From NCBI RefSeq assembly GCF_900109265.1, contig NZ_FNZM01000011.1, positions 1 through 64,000 of the forward strand: a DNA stretch of 64,000 nt. Direction: 5' to 3'. Every line of letters begins with the position of its first letter. The first letter of the stretch is position 1. This document shows positions 35,171 through 46,364 of the stretch, piece by piece. A program made the translations under genes and the position numbers. Source of the DNA: Paraburkholderia tropica. GTDB taxonomy: Bacteria; Pseudomonadota; Gammaproteobacteria; Burkholderiales; Burkholderiaceae. Under the pieces are notes generated by a model. The model was not told the origin of the DNA. It saw only the letters and a list, made by a program, of their open reading frames with translations, and ran no database searches.

Positions 35171-35415
35171 CGGCCAGGGCACCGGAAGCGCGAAGGGCAA
35201 TCTCTGACAGACTGCGTCGCATCAAAGCGCGCCGCGCGGCCCGCGGGGTATAAGGAGCGGCGCGCGCGGCAAGGCAACGCCCACCGCGCGCCACCTCGGG
35301 CCGGGCCGTGAACGTGCCGACGATATTGTCGATAGCGTCGATCGCGTCGATATCACGCACGCCGCGCACCACGCACAGGCCGGGCAACCAGATCCAATCG
35401 CTTGCAGGGGCGACC

Positions 35416-36300
35416 ATGAAAGAATCCCAGATCATCGAAATCACTTCCGCCGACTGGCAAGGCAAGGGCCTCGCGATGCCGCGAGAGACGCTGCTCGATG
35501 CCGTCGAGCAGGGCAAGGTGCTGTACTTTCCGAAGCTCGAATTCGCGGTCGAAGGCGGCGAGCGCGCGCTGCTCGATCCGGCCATCGCCGATCCGAAGCG
35601 CAAGAACATCAGCCTCGATCCGAACGGCGGCGCGCTGCACGGCGTGCTCGGCGACACCGTCACGCAATCGGCCGTGCGCGCGCTGATCGCGCGTTATCAG
35701 GCGTGCGTGCGTTCGCTCGTCGACGGTCTCTTTCCCGAGTACACGGGCAAGCTGCGCGTGGCGCCCACGAGTCTGCGTCTGCATCAGGTGGAAACGCGCG
35801 AGACTTCGTGGCGCAAGGACGATTCGCGTCTGCACGTCGATGCGTTCCCGTCGCGCCCGAACTACGGCGAGCGCATCCTGCGCGTCTTCACCAACGTGAA
35901 TCCGAACGGCGTGCCGCGCGTCTGGCGCGTGGGCGAGCCGTTCGAGGACATGGCCAAACGCTTCCTGCCGAACATCAAGCCGCAGTTTCCGGGCTCGGCG
36001 TGGCTACAGAATCTGCTGCACATCACCAAGTCGCCGCGCAGCGAGTACGACCATCTGATGCTCAATCTGCACGACGGCATGAAGGCCGATCTCGACTATC
36101 AGAAGTCGAGCCCGCAGCAGACCATCAACTTTCCGCCGGGCAGCGTCTGGGTGTGTTTCTCCGATCACACCTCGCACGCCGTGATGTCCGGCCAGTTCAT
36201 GATGGAACAGACCTTCTTCCTGCCGGCGAAGGACATGGTGCATCCGGAATGGGCGCCGCTCGGCATTCTCGAACGCCTCAAGGGCAAGGAACTGGTTTGA
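35416..36300 (+). CDS. kdoO: Kdo 3-hydroxylase (Fe(II)/2-oxoglutarate dioxygenase)
   Basis: From ATG 35416 (AGGGG six bases upstream) the protein is 294 aa. It has the HxD iron-ligand pair in DDSRLHVDAFPSRP (H140, D142) and a distal histidine in CFSDHTSHAVMSGQF (H251 or H254). Close relatives in Burkholderia and Yersinia hydroxylate the outer Kdo of the lipid A core to form Ko. Its position between waaC and waaA, which builds the Kdo substrate, supports this. The frame is open further upstream to 35308 but lacks a good start. Confidence 0.88.
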   Translation: MKESQIIEITSADWQGKGLAMPRETLLDAVEQGKVLYFPKLEFAVEGGERALLDPAIADPKRKNISLDPNGGALHGVLGDTVTQSAVRALIARYQACVRSLVDGLFPEYTGKLRVAPTSLRLHQVETRETSWRKDDSRLHVDAFPSRPNYGERILRVFTNVNPNGVPRVWRVGEPFEDMAKRFLPNIKPQFPGSAWLQNLLHITKSPRSEYDHLMLNLHDGMKADLDYQKSSPQQTINFPPGSVWVCFSDHTSHAVMSGQFMMEQTFFLPAKDMVHPEWAPLGILERLKGKELV

Positions 36301-36305
36301 TCTTC

Positions 36306-36341
36306 GATTCGAGCGTCGATTCGAGCGTCGATTTGAGCGCT
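36306..36341. repeat. Three 12-base tandem repeats after the kdoO stop
   Basis: The unit GATTCGAGCGTC occurs at 36306-36317 and 36318-36329, with a variant copy at 36330-36341. The array begins five bases after the kdoO stop codon. Confidence 0.8.
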
Positions 36342-36388
36342 GACTTTAACGTCGAGCCGGGCGCGCGGGCTGCGATCGCGGAGGCCCG

Positions 36389-37714
36389 ATGCTGAGGGCG
36401 GTTTATCGCGCGGCCTGGTGGCTGATCGCGCCGCTCGCGGTGCTGCGCCTGTTCATCCGCTCGCGTCGCGAGCGCGGCTATCGCGAACACGTTTGCGAGC
36501 GTTTCGGTTTTGCGGCCGGCCGTCTGCCCGAGGACGACACGCCGCTGATCTGGGTGCATGCCGTCTCGGTCGGCGAAACGCGCGCGGCGCAGCCGCTCAT
36601 CGACGCGCTGCTGGCGGCGCGTCCCGACGCGCGCATTCTGCTCACGCACATGACGCCCGGCGGGCGCGCGCAAGGCGAGCAACTGTTCGGCGATCGCGTG
36701 CTGCGCTGCTATCTGCCGTACGACATGCCGCACGCGGTGCGGCGTTTTCTGCGCACGTGGCGGCCGTCGCTCGGCCTGGTGATGGAAACTGAGGTGTGGC
36801 CCACGCTCATCGACGAATGCAGGCGTGCCGACGTGCCGCTCGTGCTCACGAATGCGCGCATGTCGGCGCGTTCGTTCAAGCGCGCGGCGAAGTTCGGCGC
36901 GGGCGCGCGCGAGGTGTTCGGCGGCTTCACGCGCGTGCTCGCGCAAAGCCCGTCGGATGCCGAACGTCTGACCGCGCTCGGCGCGCGCAACGTGGCCGTG
37001 CTCGGCAATCTGAAGTTCGATATGGCGAGCCCGCCCGCGCTCGTCGCGCGCGGCCGCGACTGGCGACGCGCGATCGGCGCGCGTCCCGTGTGGGTGGCGG
37101 CGAGCACGCGCGAGGGCGAAGAGGAACTGGTGTTGCAGGCGTTCGCGGCGCTCGACGTGCCCGACGCCTTGCTGATTCTCGTGCCGCGTCATCCGCAACG
37201 TTTCGACGAAGTCGCGGCGCTGGTCGCGCGCAGGAATCTGAAGCTCGAACGGCGCTCGCAGTGGGCGCCGGCGTCCACCAGTGCCGCGCATGCGGATGTG
37301 CCGGCCTTGCCGCAGGACGTGAACGTGCTGCTCGGCGATTCGATGGGCGAGATGGGCGCGTACTACGCGGCCGCCGATGTCGCGTTTATCGGCGGAAGTC
37401 TGTTGCCGCTGGGCGGGCAGAATCTGATCGAGGCGTGCGCCGTCGGCACGCCGGTGCTGATCGGCCCGCACGTGTTCAACTTCACGCAGGCGACGGCCGA
37501 TGCCGTGGCGGCGGGCGGGGCGTTGCAGGTGCAGGATCCGGCCGACCTCGCGCGCGTGTTGCGCGAACTCTTCAAGGACAAGTCGCGCCGCGTGACGATG
37601 GGCGCGGCGGCGTCGGCTTTCGCCTCGCGCCATCGCGGCGCGACCGCGCGCACGGTCGACGTGCTCACGACGCTGTTGCCCGAGCGCGCCTCGGCGACGA
37701 CGCTCGATCTCTGA
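36389..37714 (+). CDS. waaA: 3-deoxy-D-manno-octulosonic acid (Kdo) transferase
   Basis: This 441-aa GT30 enzyme has an N-terminal membrane anchor (YRAAWWLIAPLAVLRLF) and the family segments IWVHAVSVGETRAAQPL, METEVWPTLI and GGSLLPLGGQNLIEACAVGTPVLIG (not quoted whole in sequence order). It adds Kdo to lipid IVA at the inner face of the membrane. It follows kdoO by 88 bases, a gap taken up partly by short tandem repeats. Length is normal for the family. Confidence 0.95.
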   Translation: MLRAVYRAAWWLIAPLAVLRLFIRSRRERGYREHVCERFGFAAGRLPEDDTPLIWVHAVSVGETRAAQPLIDALLAARPDARILLTHMTPGGRAQGEQLFGDRVLRCYLPYDMPHAVRRFLRTWRPSLGLVMETEVWPTLIDECRRADVPLVLTNARMSARSFKRAAKFGAGAREVFGGFTRVLAQSPSDAERLTALGARNVAVLGNLKFDMASPPALVARGRDWRRAIGARPVWVAASTREGEEELVLQAFAALDVPDALLILVPRHPQRFDEVAALVARRNLKLERRSQWAPASTSAAHADVPALPQDVNVLLGDSMGEMGAYYAAADVAFIGGSLLPLGGQNLIEACAVGTPVLIGPHVFNFTQATADAVAAGGALQVQDPADLARVLRELFKDKSRRVTMGAAASAFASRHRGATARTVDVLTTLLPERASATTLDL

Positions 37715-37722
37715 ACGACGCA

Positions 37723-37766
37723 CTCACCCGGTGCTCACCGCGTTCTCACCGCGTTCTCACGATACG
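37723..37766. repeat. Four 11-base tandem repeats after the waaA stop
   Basis: Units of the type CTCACCGCGTT run from 37723 to 37766; the two middle copies are identical and the outer two are degenerate. The array starts eight bases after the waaA stop and fills half of the gap to the convergent ureG gene. Confidence 0.75.
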
Positions 37767-37797
37767 CGCCGCCCGGCACGCATCGTGAGCCGCGCGC

Positions 37798-38445
37798 TCA
37801 ACCCACCAGCAATCCCTTCTTCTCGATGAAGCCGATCACCTGATCGAGGCCGTCGAGCGCCTTCAGATTGCACATCACGAACGGCCGCTCGCCGCGCATC
37901 TTCTGCGCGTCGGAGGCCATGATGTCGAGATTCGCGCCCACGAGCGGCGCGAGATCGGTCTTGTTGATCACCAGCAGATCCGACTTTGTGATGCCGGGGC
38001 CGCCCTTGCGCGGAATCTTTTCGCCGCCCGCCACGTCGATCACGTAGATCGTCAGGTCCGACAACTCCGGGCTGAAGGTGGCCGCGAGATTGTCGCCGCC
38101 CGACTCGATGAACACGATGTCCGCATCGGGAAAGCGCGTGAGCATCTGGTCGACGGCTTCGAGGTTGATCGACGCATCCTCGCGGATCGCCGTGTGCGGG
38201 CAGCCGCCCGTTTCCACGCCCATGATGCGCTCGGCGGGCAGGGCGCCCGCGACGGTCAGCAGGCGCTGATCTTCCTTCGTGTAGATATCGTTGGTGATGG
38301 CGACGAGGTCGTAGCGCTCGCGCATCGCCTTGCAGAGCATTTCGAGCAGCGTGGTCTTGCCGGAGCCAACCGGGCCGCCGACGCCGACGCGCAGCGGCGG
38401 CAGTTTCTTGGTGCGCTTATTGGACGAATTGTTGGGCGAATTCAT
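37798..38445 (-). CDS. ureG: Urease accessory GTPase UreG
   Basis: This 215-aa SIMIBI-class GTPase has the P-loop [15 protein letters not shown], the metal-site motif [13 protein letters not shown] (Cys-Pro-His), and [12 protein letters not shown]. It drives nickel delivery to apo-urease in a complex with UreF and UreD. It is the last gene of the leftward urt-ure unit, 47 bases after ureF. Confidence 0.97.
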   Translation of the reverse strand: MNSPNNSSNKRTKKLPPLRVGVGGPVGSGKTTLLEMLCKAMRERYDLVAITNDIYTKEDQRLLTVAGALPAERIMGVETGGCPHTAIREDASINLEAVDQMLTRFPDADIVFIESGGDNLAATFSPELSDLTIYVIDVAGGEKIPRKGGPGITKSDLLVINKTDLAPLVGANLDIMASDAQKMRGERPFVMCNLKALDGLDQVIGFIEKKGLLVG

Positions 38446-38492
38446 GTGTGAGTGCGAACGCGAAGTGGCGCGAAGTGAGGAGAGCGCGGCGC

Positions 38493-39194
38493 TCAGGAAC
38501 GAAACAGCCGCGAGTATTGCGATTCATGGCGCGCGCTCAGAATGCCGAGCTGCGGCGCGAACGTGTTGAGCGAGTCGGGCGGCGTGGCGAGCGCGCGCGC
38601 CACGGCGTCGGCGATCGCAGGCCGCAGCGCGACGACGATGCGTTGCCCCGCGACCTGGCCGAGCGGCACCGCCTTGAGCGCGGCGGCCGTCTGGTTCTCG
38701 ACCCAACTGAACGCGTAGGCGGCAAGCGTCGCTTCCGTGGACGCATCGTGCGCGTAAGCCGCGAAGGCGAACGCCGTGGGCTGCGCGACGGGCGTCATGC
38801 GATCGAGCGTGGCGCGGCGCGCGGCGTCGCCCCATTCGAGTTGCGCGCAGAGCTGGCGCAGCGACCAGCCCATCTGCGCGGTCTCGCGACGCAGTTCCGC
38901 CGATTCGCGGCTCGCGATGAATTCCGCGTTGGCGTCGATCAGCGCTTGCGTGGCAGCGGCGGCGTTATCCGTATCGTGCGCGCGCCAGCGTTCGAGCTGA
39001 TGCGCGAGGAACGGCAACTCGCCGGGCGCGAGCACGTTGGCGAGGCCGTGGGCGATCCAGTGCGCGGCGTCGTCGGCGGTTTCGACCAGCCTGGCGTCGA
39101 TCGCCGCTTCGAGTCCCTGCGAATAGCTGAACGCGCCGATCGGCAGCGCCGGCGACGCGAGATGCAGCAGCGCGGTGAGTTCAGCGATGTTCAT
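38493..39194 (-). CDS. ureF: Urease accessory protein UreF
   Basis: From ATG 39194 the protein is 233 aa and begins with the family signature [21 protein letters not shown]. The mainly helical protein bridges UreD and UreG during urease activation. Its start lies inside ureE (14-base overlap). A longer open frame to 39413 is the shadow of the histidine-rich ureE tail. Confidence 0.95.
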   Translation of the reverse strand: MNIAELTALLHLASPALPIGAFSYSQGLEAAIDARLVETADDAAHWIAHGLANVLAPGELPFLAHQLERWRAHDTDNAAAATQALIDANAEFIASRESAELRRETAQMGWSLRQLCAQLEWGDAARRATLDRMTPVAQPTAFAFAAYAHDASTEATLAAYAFSWVENQTAAALKAVPLGQVAGQRIVVALRPAIADAVARALATPPDSLNTFAPQLGILSARHESQYSRLFRS

Positions 39195-39840
39195 GGCTGT
39201 GGTCGTGCGCGTGGCCGTCGCAATGACCGTGGTCGTGTCCGCATTCGTGGTCATCACCGTGATCGTGCGGATGTTTGTGATCGTGCGAATGATCGTGGCC
39301 GTGTGCGTGATCGTGTGCGTGCGAATGGCCGTGATGCTCGTCGTACACGCGCTGCGCGAGCGCATAGTCTTCGGCGAACGTCGCATCGTGACCGTGACGA
39401 TGCCCGCCGCCATACGCGCCCGACTCGGGCTGGAACGGCAGTTCCGCGCGCTCGACCTGCGCGCCGAGGCGCTTGAGCATGTCTTCGAGCACCGGATCGG
39501 CTTCGAGCTTCAGTTCGTCGACGCCCACTTCCACGGGCGTATGGCGATTGCCGAGGTGATACGCCGCGCGCGTGAGCGTGAGGCGGTCGTGCGCGCGCAC
39601 GCGCAGCACGCTTTGCGCCGCCGCGATCACGCGCACGAGGCCGCCGTCGTCGGCGACCAGCATGTCGCCGTCACGCAGCACCGCGCCGCGCGGCAGCACC
39701 ACGCCCACGTCCTCGCCCGTGTCGAGCCTGGCCGCGAGGCGGCTCTTGCAGCGCTCGTCGTAGGCGAGCGTGAGGGTGGGCGCGCGCTTGACCAGCACGG
39801 GCGCGAGTTTGGCGTTGAGTCGTTTGTCGATCGTGCGCAT
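39181..39840 (-). CDS. ureE: Urease accessory nickel chaperone UreE with histidine-rich tail
   Basis: This 219-aa protein has the UreE N-terminal peptide-binding domain and the middle metal-binding domain ([12 protein letters not shown]). Its C-terminal 75 residues are very rich in His and Asp ([20 protein letters not shown] and onward), forming a nickel-storage tail. The tail is longer than in many UreE proteins. The gene begins 47 bases after ureC. Confidence 0.94.
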   Translation of the reverse strand: MRTIDKRLNAKLAPVLVKRAPTLTLAYDERCKSRLAARLDTGEDVGVVLPRGAVLRDGDMLVADDGGLVRVIAAAQSVLRVRAHDRLTLTRAAYHLGNRHTPVEVGVDELKLEADPVLEDMLKRLGAQVERAELPFQPESGAYGGGHRHGHDATFAEDYALAQRVYDEHHGHSHAHDHAHGHDHSHDHKHPHDHGDDHECGHDHGHCDGHAHDHSHEHR

Positions 39841-39887
39841 ATCAATACTTCAAACTTCATGAATGCTGTTCGTGAATCCCGAACAGA

Positions 39888-41594
<1,707 letters not shown>

Positions 41595-41631
41595 ATCGGA
41601 TTCCTGATGAATTCGGGGCGTGACGCGCCGC

Positions 41632-41937
41632 TCAGAGCGGGCCCATCACCTTGCCGTTGAAGCCATAGACCGCGCGCTCGCCCGCGAGCGCGACGAGTTC
41701 GACGGTGCGCTCCTGGCCGGGCTCGAAGCGCACGGCCGTGCCCGCCGCGATGTTCAGCCGGAAGCCGCGCGTGACCTCGCGCTCGAACACGAGCGCTTCG
41801 TTCACTTCGTAGAAGTGGTAGTGCGAGCCGATCTGCACCGGGCGGTCGCCCGTGTTCGCGACCGTCACGCTGAGCGTCTCGCGGCCCGCGTTGAGTTCGA
41901 TTTCGCCGTCGTCGATCAGCATTTCGCCGGGGATCAT
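41632..41937 (-). CDS. ureB: Urease subunit beta
   Basis: From ATG 41937 the protein is 101 aa and begins [19 protein letters not shown], followed by [13 protein letters not shown]. This is the standard separate beta subunit. The longer open frame back to 42273 overlaps ureA and is not used. It follows ureA by 11 bases. Confidence 0.97.
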   Translation of the reverse strand: MIPGEMLIDDGEIELNAGRETLSVTVANTGDRPVQIGSHYHFYEVNEALVFEREVTRGFRLNIAAGTAVRFEPGQERTVELVALAGERAVYGFNGKVMGPL

Positions 41938-41948
41938 GGGCGCGTCCT

Positions 41949-42251
41949 TCAGGGAATCGGATGGTGGACGGTGACGAGCTTGGTGCCGTCGGGGAAGGTC
42001 GCTTCGACCTGAATGTCGGGGATCATTTCGGGCACGCCGTCCATCACGTCGTCGCGCGTGAGCAGCGTGGTGCCGTAGTGCATGACCTCGGCGACGGTCT
42101 TGCCGTCGCGGGCGGCTTCCATCAGCGCGGCGCTGATGAACGCCACCGCTTCCGGATAGTTGAGCTTGAGGCCGCGCGCGCGGCGCCGTTCGGCGAGCAG
42201 CGCGGCGGTGAAGATCAGGAGCTTGTCTTTCTCGCGTGGCGTGAGCTTCAT
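41949..42251 (-). CDS. ureA: Urease subunit gamma
   Basis: This 100-aa protein begins [20 protein letters not shown] and contains [21 protein letters not shown], the full pattern of urease gamma. Separate gamma and beta genes are usual for proteobacteria. The gap to ureD upstream (294 bases) is the largest inside the ure set and shows no gene. Confidence 0.97.
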   Translation of the reverse strand: MKLTPREKDKLLIFTAALLAERRRARGLKLNYPEAVAFISAALMEAARDGKTVAEVMHYGTTLLTRDDVMDGVPEMIPDIQVEATFPDGTKLVTVHHPIP

Positions 42252-42545
42252 CGTTCTGGTTCGGTTGGGGCAAGTCTGGACGCGTGACAGCCGAAGCGGC
42301 CAGGCGCGCGGGAAGGGCGCGGACCAGCTTACGGGAGCCAGGTTACGGACAGCTTGCTGCCTCGCGCGCGGCGCGCACGATTCGCTGCAAGCTCACAGCA
42401 AGGTGTGTGCCAATGAAGGGGCCAGCGTGGATGCACCATATGCGCGGTGTTCGTGCACCGCGTTGGCGTCTCGATGTCGCGAGTTTGTGCGTGGACGCGC
42501 GAACGCGCGCCAGGATGGTGCGACGTTAAGCAGCAGCGATGCGGA

Positions 42546-43448
42546 TCAGGTCGTCCACAGACGCAGCGGCGCGGCCTTCACGCCATGCACGAACGGACGC
42601 AGTTGCGTCCAGCATTGCGCGAGCGTGGCTTGCAGCGGCTCCATCGAGCGGCCCACCACGCGCACGAGCAGCACGCCCGGCGCGATGCAGCTCGCGCCCG
42701 AGCGCAGCGCGTCGTCGAACGGCAGCGTGGCGGCGAGATCCTGCGCGAGCGCGTCGGTGCACGCGGGGCCGATCGCCCACAGCACGCCGAACGCCGGAAA
42801 GCCTGCGAGACCTTGCGGCGCGTCGCGCAGCGGATCGGCGGCGTCGATCAGCGCGCGCTCGAACCAGAGCAACTGTTCCTCGGCCTCGGGCGTGGCCGAG
42901 CGCACGACGCGCGTGAGCGCGCGCAGCATGCCCGCCGACCAGCGCTCGCCCGCCGCCTGGCGGCCCAGCTGCGTCGCGTCCCAGCCGATAGCCGTCGCGC
43001 CCGCGCCGAGCGTGAGCGCGAAGTCGAGTTCCGCGTGCGCGTGATCGAAGACGAGATTGTTCTGCGGCAGCCAGTCGAGCTTCGCGCCGTCGCCCACGCG
43101 CACCTTGATGCGCTGGCGCGCGACGCGGCCGTTCGACTTGTACCACTTGGTCGCGCCCGGCGTGGTGAGCACGGCGTGCGCGCCGTCGCCCACGTTCACG
43201 TCGATGTCGAGGCGGTCGCCGCCCGCGATCCCCGCCGGCGGATGCACGATCACCGCATGGCAGATCGCGTCGCCTTCGGGATAGAGCGGACGTTGCACGC
43301 GCAGCGGTCCCACATGCAGACGATGCGTGAGCGCCGTGCGCGCCTTTTGAAGTTCGAAACCGAGTTCGAGCTTCGCGGCCCATTCGGGTTGCGCGACCTG
43401 GCGCAGCGTGGTGTTGGCGAGCGCGGCGTGATCTTCGTGAAGCGACAT
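42546..43448 (-). CDS. ureD: Urease accessory protein UreD
   Basis: From ATG 43448 the protein is 300 aa. Family segments include [20 protein letters not shown] and [13 protein letters not shown], then [16 protein letters not shown]. UreD binds apo-urease and recruits UreF and UreG. The open frame reaches far upstream to 44762, but that part is antisense-phase shadow of urtE and urtD. It lies about 107 bases after urtE. Confidence 0.94.
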   Translation of the reverse strand: MSLHEDHAALANTTLRQVAQPEWAAKLELGFELQKARTALTHRLHVGPLRVQRPLYPEGDAICHAVIVHPPAGIAGGDRLDIDVNVGDGAHAVLTTPGATKWYKSNGRVARQRIKVRVGDGAKLDWLPQNNLVFDHAHAELDFALTLGAGATAIGWDATQLGRQAAGERWSAGMLRALTRVVRSATPEAEEQLLWFERALIDAADPLRDAPQGLAGFPAFGVLWAIGPACTDALAQDLAATLPFDDALRSGASCIAPGVLLVRVVGRSMEPLQATLAQCWTQLRPFVHGVKAAPLRLWTT

Positions 43449-43555
43449 GCGGATTTCGTGCGGACCAGTGCGGAAGTTGGCGTGGAGGATAGCACGCGGG
43501 GCCGCGCGTTCCGCCCGGTCCAAAATCCGCGCGATCTCGCCGCTGGATTTCCCGC

Positions 43556-44251
43556 TCAAACGGCGATCAGCTCGCGCACGCCGTCCGCATCCATCTGCGC
43601 GCCCGCGCCGCCCGCGACGATTTCGCCGCGGCTCATCACCCAGTAACGGTCGGCGATGGCCTTCGCGAAGTCGTAATACTGCTCGACCAGCAGCACGGTG
43701 AGATTCATCTCCTCGACGAGCCTGCGCAGCGTGCGCCCGATCTCCTGAATGATCGACGGCTGAATGCCTTCGGTCGGTTCGTCGAGTATCAGCAACTGCG
43801 GTTCGCTCATCAGCGCGCGGCCGATGGCGAGCTGCTGCTGCTGGCCGCCCGAGAGATCGCCGCCGCGCCGTGACTTCATGTCCTTGAGCACGGGAAAGAG
43901 CGTGTAGATGTGCTCGGGCACGCCCTTGGGCATGCGCTTCTTGCTCGCCGCGCCCACCAGCAGATTCTCCTCGACCGTGAGACGCGGAAAGATATCGCGC
44001 CCTTGCGGCACGTACGCGAGGCCGTGCGCCACGCGCGCGTGCGTGGGCATTTTCGTGAGCGCGGTGTCGCGCCACGCGATGCTGCCGTTCTTCGTCGGCA
44101 CCACGCCCATCAGGCAGCGCAGCAGCGTGGTCTTGCCCACGCCGTTGCGGCCGAGCAGCACCGTGAGTTCGCCTTCGGGCACCGTCATCGAGACGTTGCG
44201 CAGGATGTGGCTGCCGCCGTAATACTGGTTCAGCGATTCGATTGTGAGCAT
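43556..44251 (-). CDS. urtE: Urea ABC transporter ATP-binding protein UrtE
   Basis: This 231-aa ABC ATPase of the LivF type begins [20 protein letters not shown]. It has Walker [17 protein letters not shown], signature [15 protein letters not shown] and Walker [15 protein letters not shown]. The YYGGSH segment is characteristic of UrtE. It pairs with UrtD to energise uptake. Confidence 0.94.
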   Translation of the reverse strand: MLTIESLNQYYGGSHILRNVSMTVPEGELTVLLGRNGVGKTTLLRCLMGVVPTKNGSIAWRDTALTKMPTHARVAHGLAYVPQGRDIFPRLTVEENLLVGAASKKRMPKGVPEHIYTLFPVLKDMKSRRGGDLSGGQQQQLAIGRALMSEPQLLILDEPTEGIQPSIIQEIGRTLRRLVEEMNLTVLLVEQYYDFAKAIADRYWVMSRGEIVAGGAGAQMDADGVRELIAV

Positions 44252-44305
44252 GTCGATGCCTTGTCGAGGCTTTGTCGATCCCTTCTCGGGCCGGTTGGGA
44301 GAGGC

Positions 44306-45175
44306 TCAGCGGCCCAGATACGATTCGATCACCGTTTCGTCGCGCTTGACCTCGTCGAGCGTGCCGTGCGCGAGCACGCGGCCTTCGGCCATCACGGTCA
44401 CGCGTCCGGTCGCGCCCGCGAGCGCCGCGACGAACTCCATGTCGTGCTCGACCACCATCATCGAGCAACTGCCGCGCAGTCGATTGAGCAGTGCGGCGAG
44501 TTCCATCGTCTCGTCGTCGGTCATGCCCGCGGCGGGTTCGTCGAGCAGCAGCAACTGCGGCTTCTGCATCAGCAGCATGCCGATTTCGAGCCGCTGCTTC
44601 TGCCCGTGCGAGAGCTCGCCCGCGAGCCGGCGCGCGTCGCTTTCGAGGCGGATCGTTTCGAGCGTCTGCTCGATCTTCGCCTGCGCGTCGCGCCCGAGCC
44701 GCGCACGCAGCGTGGCGAACCAGCCCTTGTCGGCCTTCATCGCGAGTTCGAGGTTTTCCCACACGGGATGCTGCTCGAACACGGTCGGCTTCTGGAACTT
44801 GCGGCCGATGCCCACGCGCGCGATGGCCGGTTCGTTCATGCGCGTGAGGTCGAGCGTCTGGCCGAGAAACACCTTGCCCGAATCGGGCGAGGTCTTGCCG
44901 GTGATGACGTCCATCATCGTGGTCTTGCCCGCGCCGTTCGGACCGATCACGCAGCGCAATTCGCCCGCGTCGATCTCGAGCGAGAGCTTGTTGAGCGCGC
45001 GAAAGCCGTCGAAGCTCACGGTCACGTCTTCGAGATACAGAATCGTGCCGTGCGAGGTGTCGATCACGCCGGGCTCGACCACGTGACCCATGTCGGCGAC
45101 GCCCGAGAGCGTGAGGCCTTCCTCGTCGAACGGATTGTGATTGAGCGGATCGTTGAGCAGGATGTGTCCGTTCAT
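44306..45175 (-). CDS. urtD: Urea ABC transporter ATP-binding protein UrtD
   Basis: This 289-aa LivG-type ABC ATPase has a 40-residue N-terminal extension, then Walker [17 protein letters not shown], signature [15 protein letters not shown] and Walker [16 protein letters not shown], where the TDDE end is typical of UrtD. The start overlaps the urtC stop by four bases. Confidence 0.94.
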   Translation of the reverse strand: MNGHILLNDPLNHNPFDEEGLTLSGVADMGHVVEPGVIDTSHGTILYLEDVTVSFDGFRALNKLSLEIDAGELRCVIGPNGAGKTTMMDVITGKTSPDSGKVFLGQTLDLTRMNEPAIARVGIGRKFQKPTVFEQHPVWENLELAMKADKGWFATLRARLGRDAQAKIEQTLETIRLESDARRLAGELSHGQKQRLEIGMLLMQKPQLLLLDEPAAGMTDDETMELAALLNRLRGSCSMMVVEHDMEFVAALAGATGRVTVMAEGRVLAHGTLDEVKRDETVIESYLGR

Positions 45176-46362
45176 GAGCGCTTGCCTCCTGCCGCGAGCT
45201 TCATGCGCCGCACGGCGAGTTCGATGAGGCCCATGATGCCGTTGGGCAGCAACAGCGGCACGAGCACGAAAATGAGGCCGAGGAAGAACAGCCAGTATTC
45301 GGCGAAATAAGCGGTGAAGAAGCTCTTTGCGCCGTTCACCGCGAACGCGCCGATGATCGGGCCGATCAGCGTGCCGCGTCCGCCCACGGCCACCCAGATC
45401 GCCATTTCGATCGAGTTGCCCGGCGACATTTCGCTCGGATTGATGATGCCGACCTGCGGCACGTAGAGCGCGCCCGCGATGCCGCAGAGCATCGCCGACA
45501 CGGTCCAGATGAACAGCTTGTAGCCGAGCGGGCTGTAGCCGAGGAACATCAGGCGCGTTTCGCCGTCGCGCACGGCGGTGACCACGCGTCCGAGCTTCGA
45601 GGTGACGATCGCGCGCGCCGCGAGAAACGCGAGCACGAGCGTGGCGAAGGTCAGCAGGAACAGCACCGTGCGCGTGCCCGGATGCGTGATCGGCATGCCG
45701 GCGATGCGCTTGAAATCGGTGAAGCCGTTATTGCCGCCGAAGCCGGTCTCGTTGCGATAGAACAGCAGCATCGCCGCGAAGGTCATGGCCTGCGTGATGA
45801 TCGACAGATACACACCCTTCACGCGCGAGCGGAACGTGAAGAAGCCGAACACCCACGCGACCACGGCGGGCACGAGCACGACGAGCAGCAGCGCGTAGCC
45901 GAGATGCTGCGTGCCGCTCCAGTACCACGGCAGGCTGTGCCAGTCGAGAAACACCATGAAGTCGGGCAGATCGCTGCCGTACTTGCCGTCGTGGCCGATC
46001 TGGCGCATCAGGTACATGCCGATGGCGTAGCCGCCCAGCGCGAAGAACAGGCCGTGGCCGAGGCTCAGGATGCCGCAGTAGCCCCAGACGAGATCGAGCG
46101 CCAGCGCGGCGATCGCGTAGCACATGAGCTTGCCCGCGAGCGTCATCGTGTAGGCGGAGAGATGCAGCGCGCTCGTTTGCGGCAGCACCAGCGCGCACAG
46201 CGGCACGCCCACGCCCATCGCGATGATCAGCGCGATGAGCGCGAGCCACGCGCGCCGCGAGAGCAGGGCGGGGCGCGCGGGCAGGCCGAGCGCGAAGGTG
46301 TCGGCGTTGCCGTCGTGCGGCGCGAGCGCCGAACGCGGCGAAGTGGAGGTGGCGGTCGTCAT
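45172..46362 (-). CDS. urtC: Urea ABC transporter permease UrtC
   Basis: From ATG 46362 (GGAGG seven bases upstream) the protein is 396 aa with about ten helices and the LivM-family segments [20 protein letters not shown] and [13 protein letters not shown]. The frame stays open to 46875 but that region is the urtB gene in another frame. It follows urtB by two bases. Confidence 0.95.
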   Translation of the reverse strand: MTTATSTSPRSALAPHDGNADTFALGLPARPALLSRRAWLALIALIIAMGVGVPLCALVLPQTSALHLSAYTMTLAGKLMCYAIAALALDLVWGYCGILSLGHGLFFALGGYAIGMYLMRQIGHDGKYGSDLPDFMVFLDWHSLPWYWSGTQHLGYALLLVVLVPAVVAWVFGFFTFRSRVKGVYLSIITQAMTFAAMLLFYRNETGFGGNNGFTDFKRIAGMPITHPGTRTVLFLLTFATLVLAFLAARAIVTSKLGRVVTAVRDGETRLMFLGYSPLGYKLFIWTVSAMLCGIAGALYVPQVGIINPSEMSPGNSIEMAIWVAVGGRGTLIGPIIGAFAVNGAKSFFTAYFAEYWLFFLGLIFVLVPLLLPNGIMGLIELAVRRMKLAAGGKRS

Positions 46363-46364
46363 GG

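Noticed and set aside
43449-44762. Upstream open extension of ureD that would give a 738-aa protein
   Set aside because: It overlaps urtE and urtD in another frame and carries no domain; UreD is about 300 aa in all relatives.
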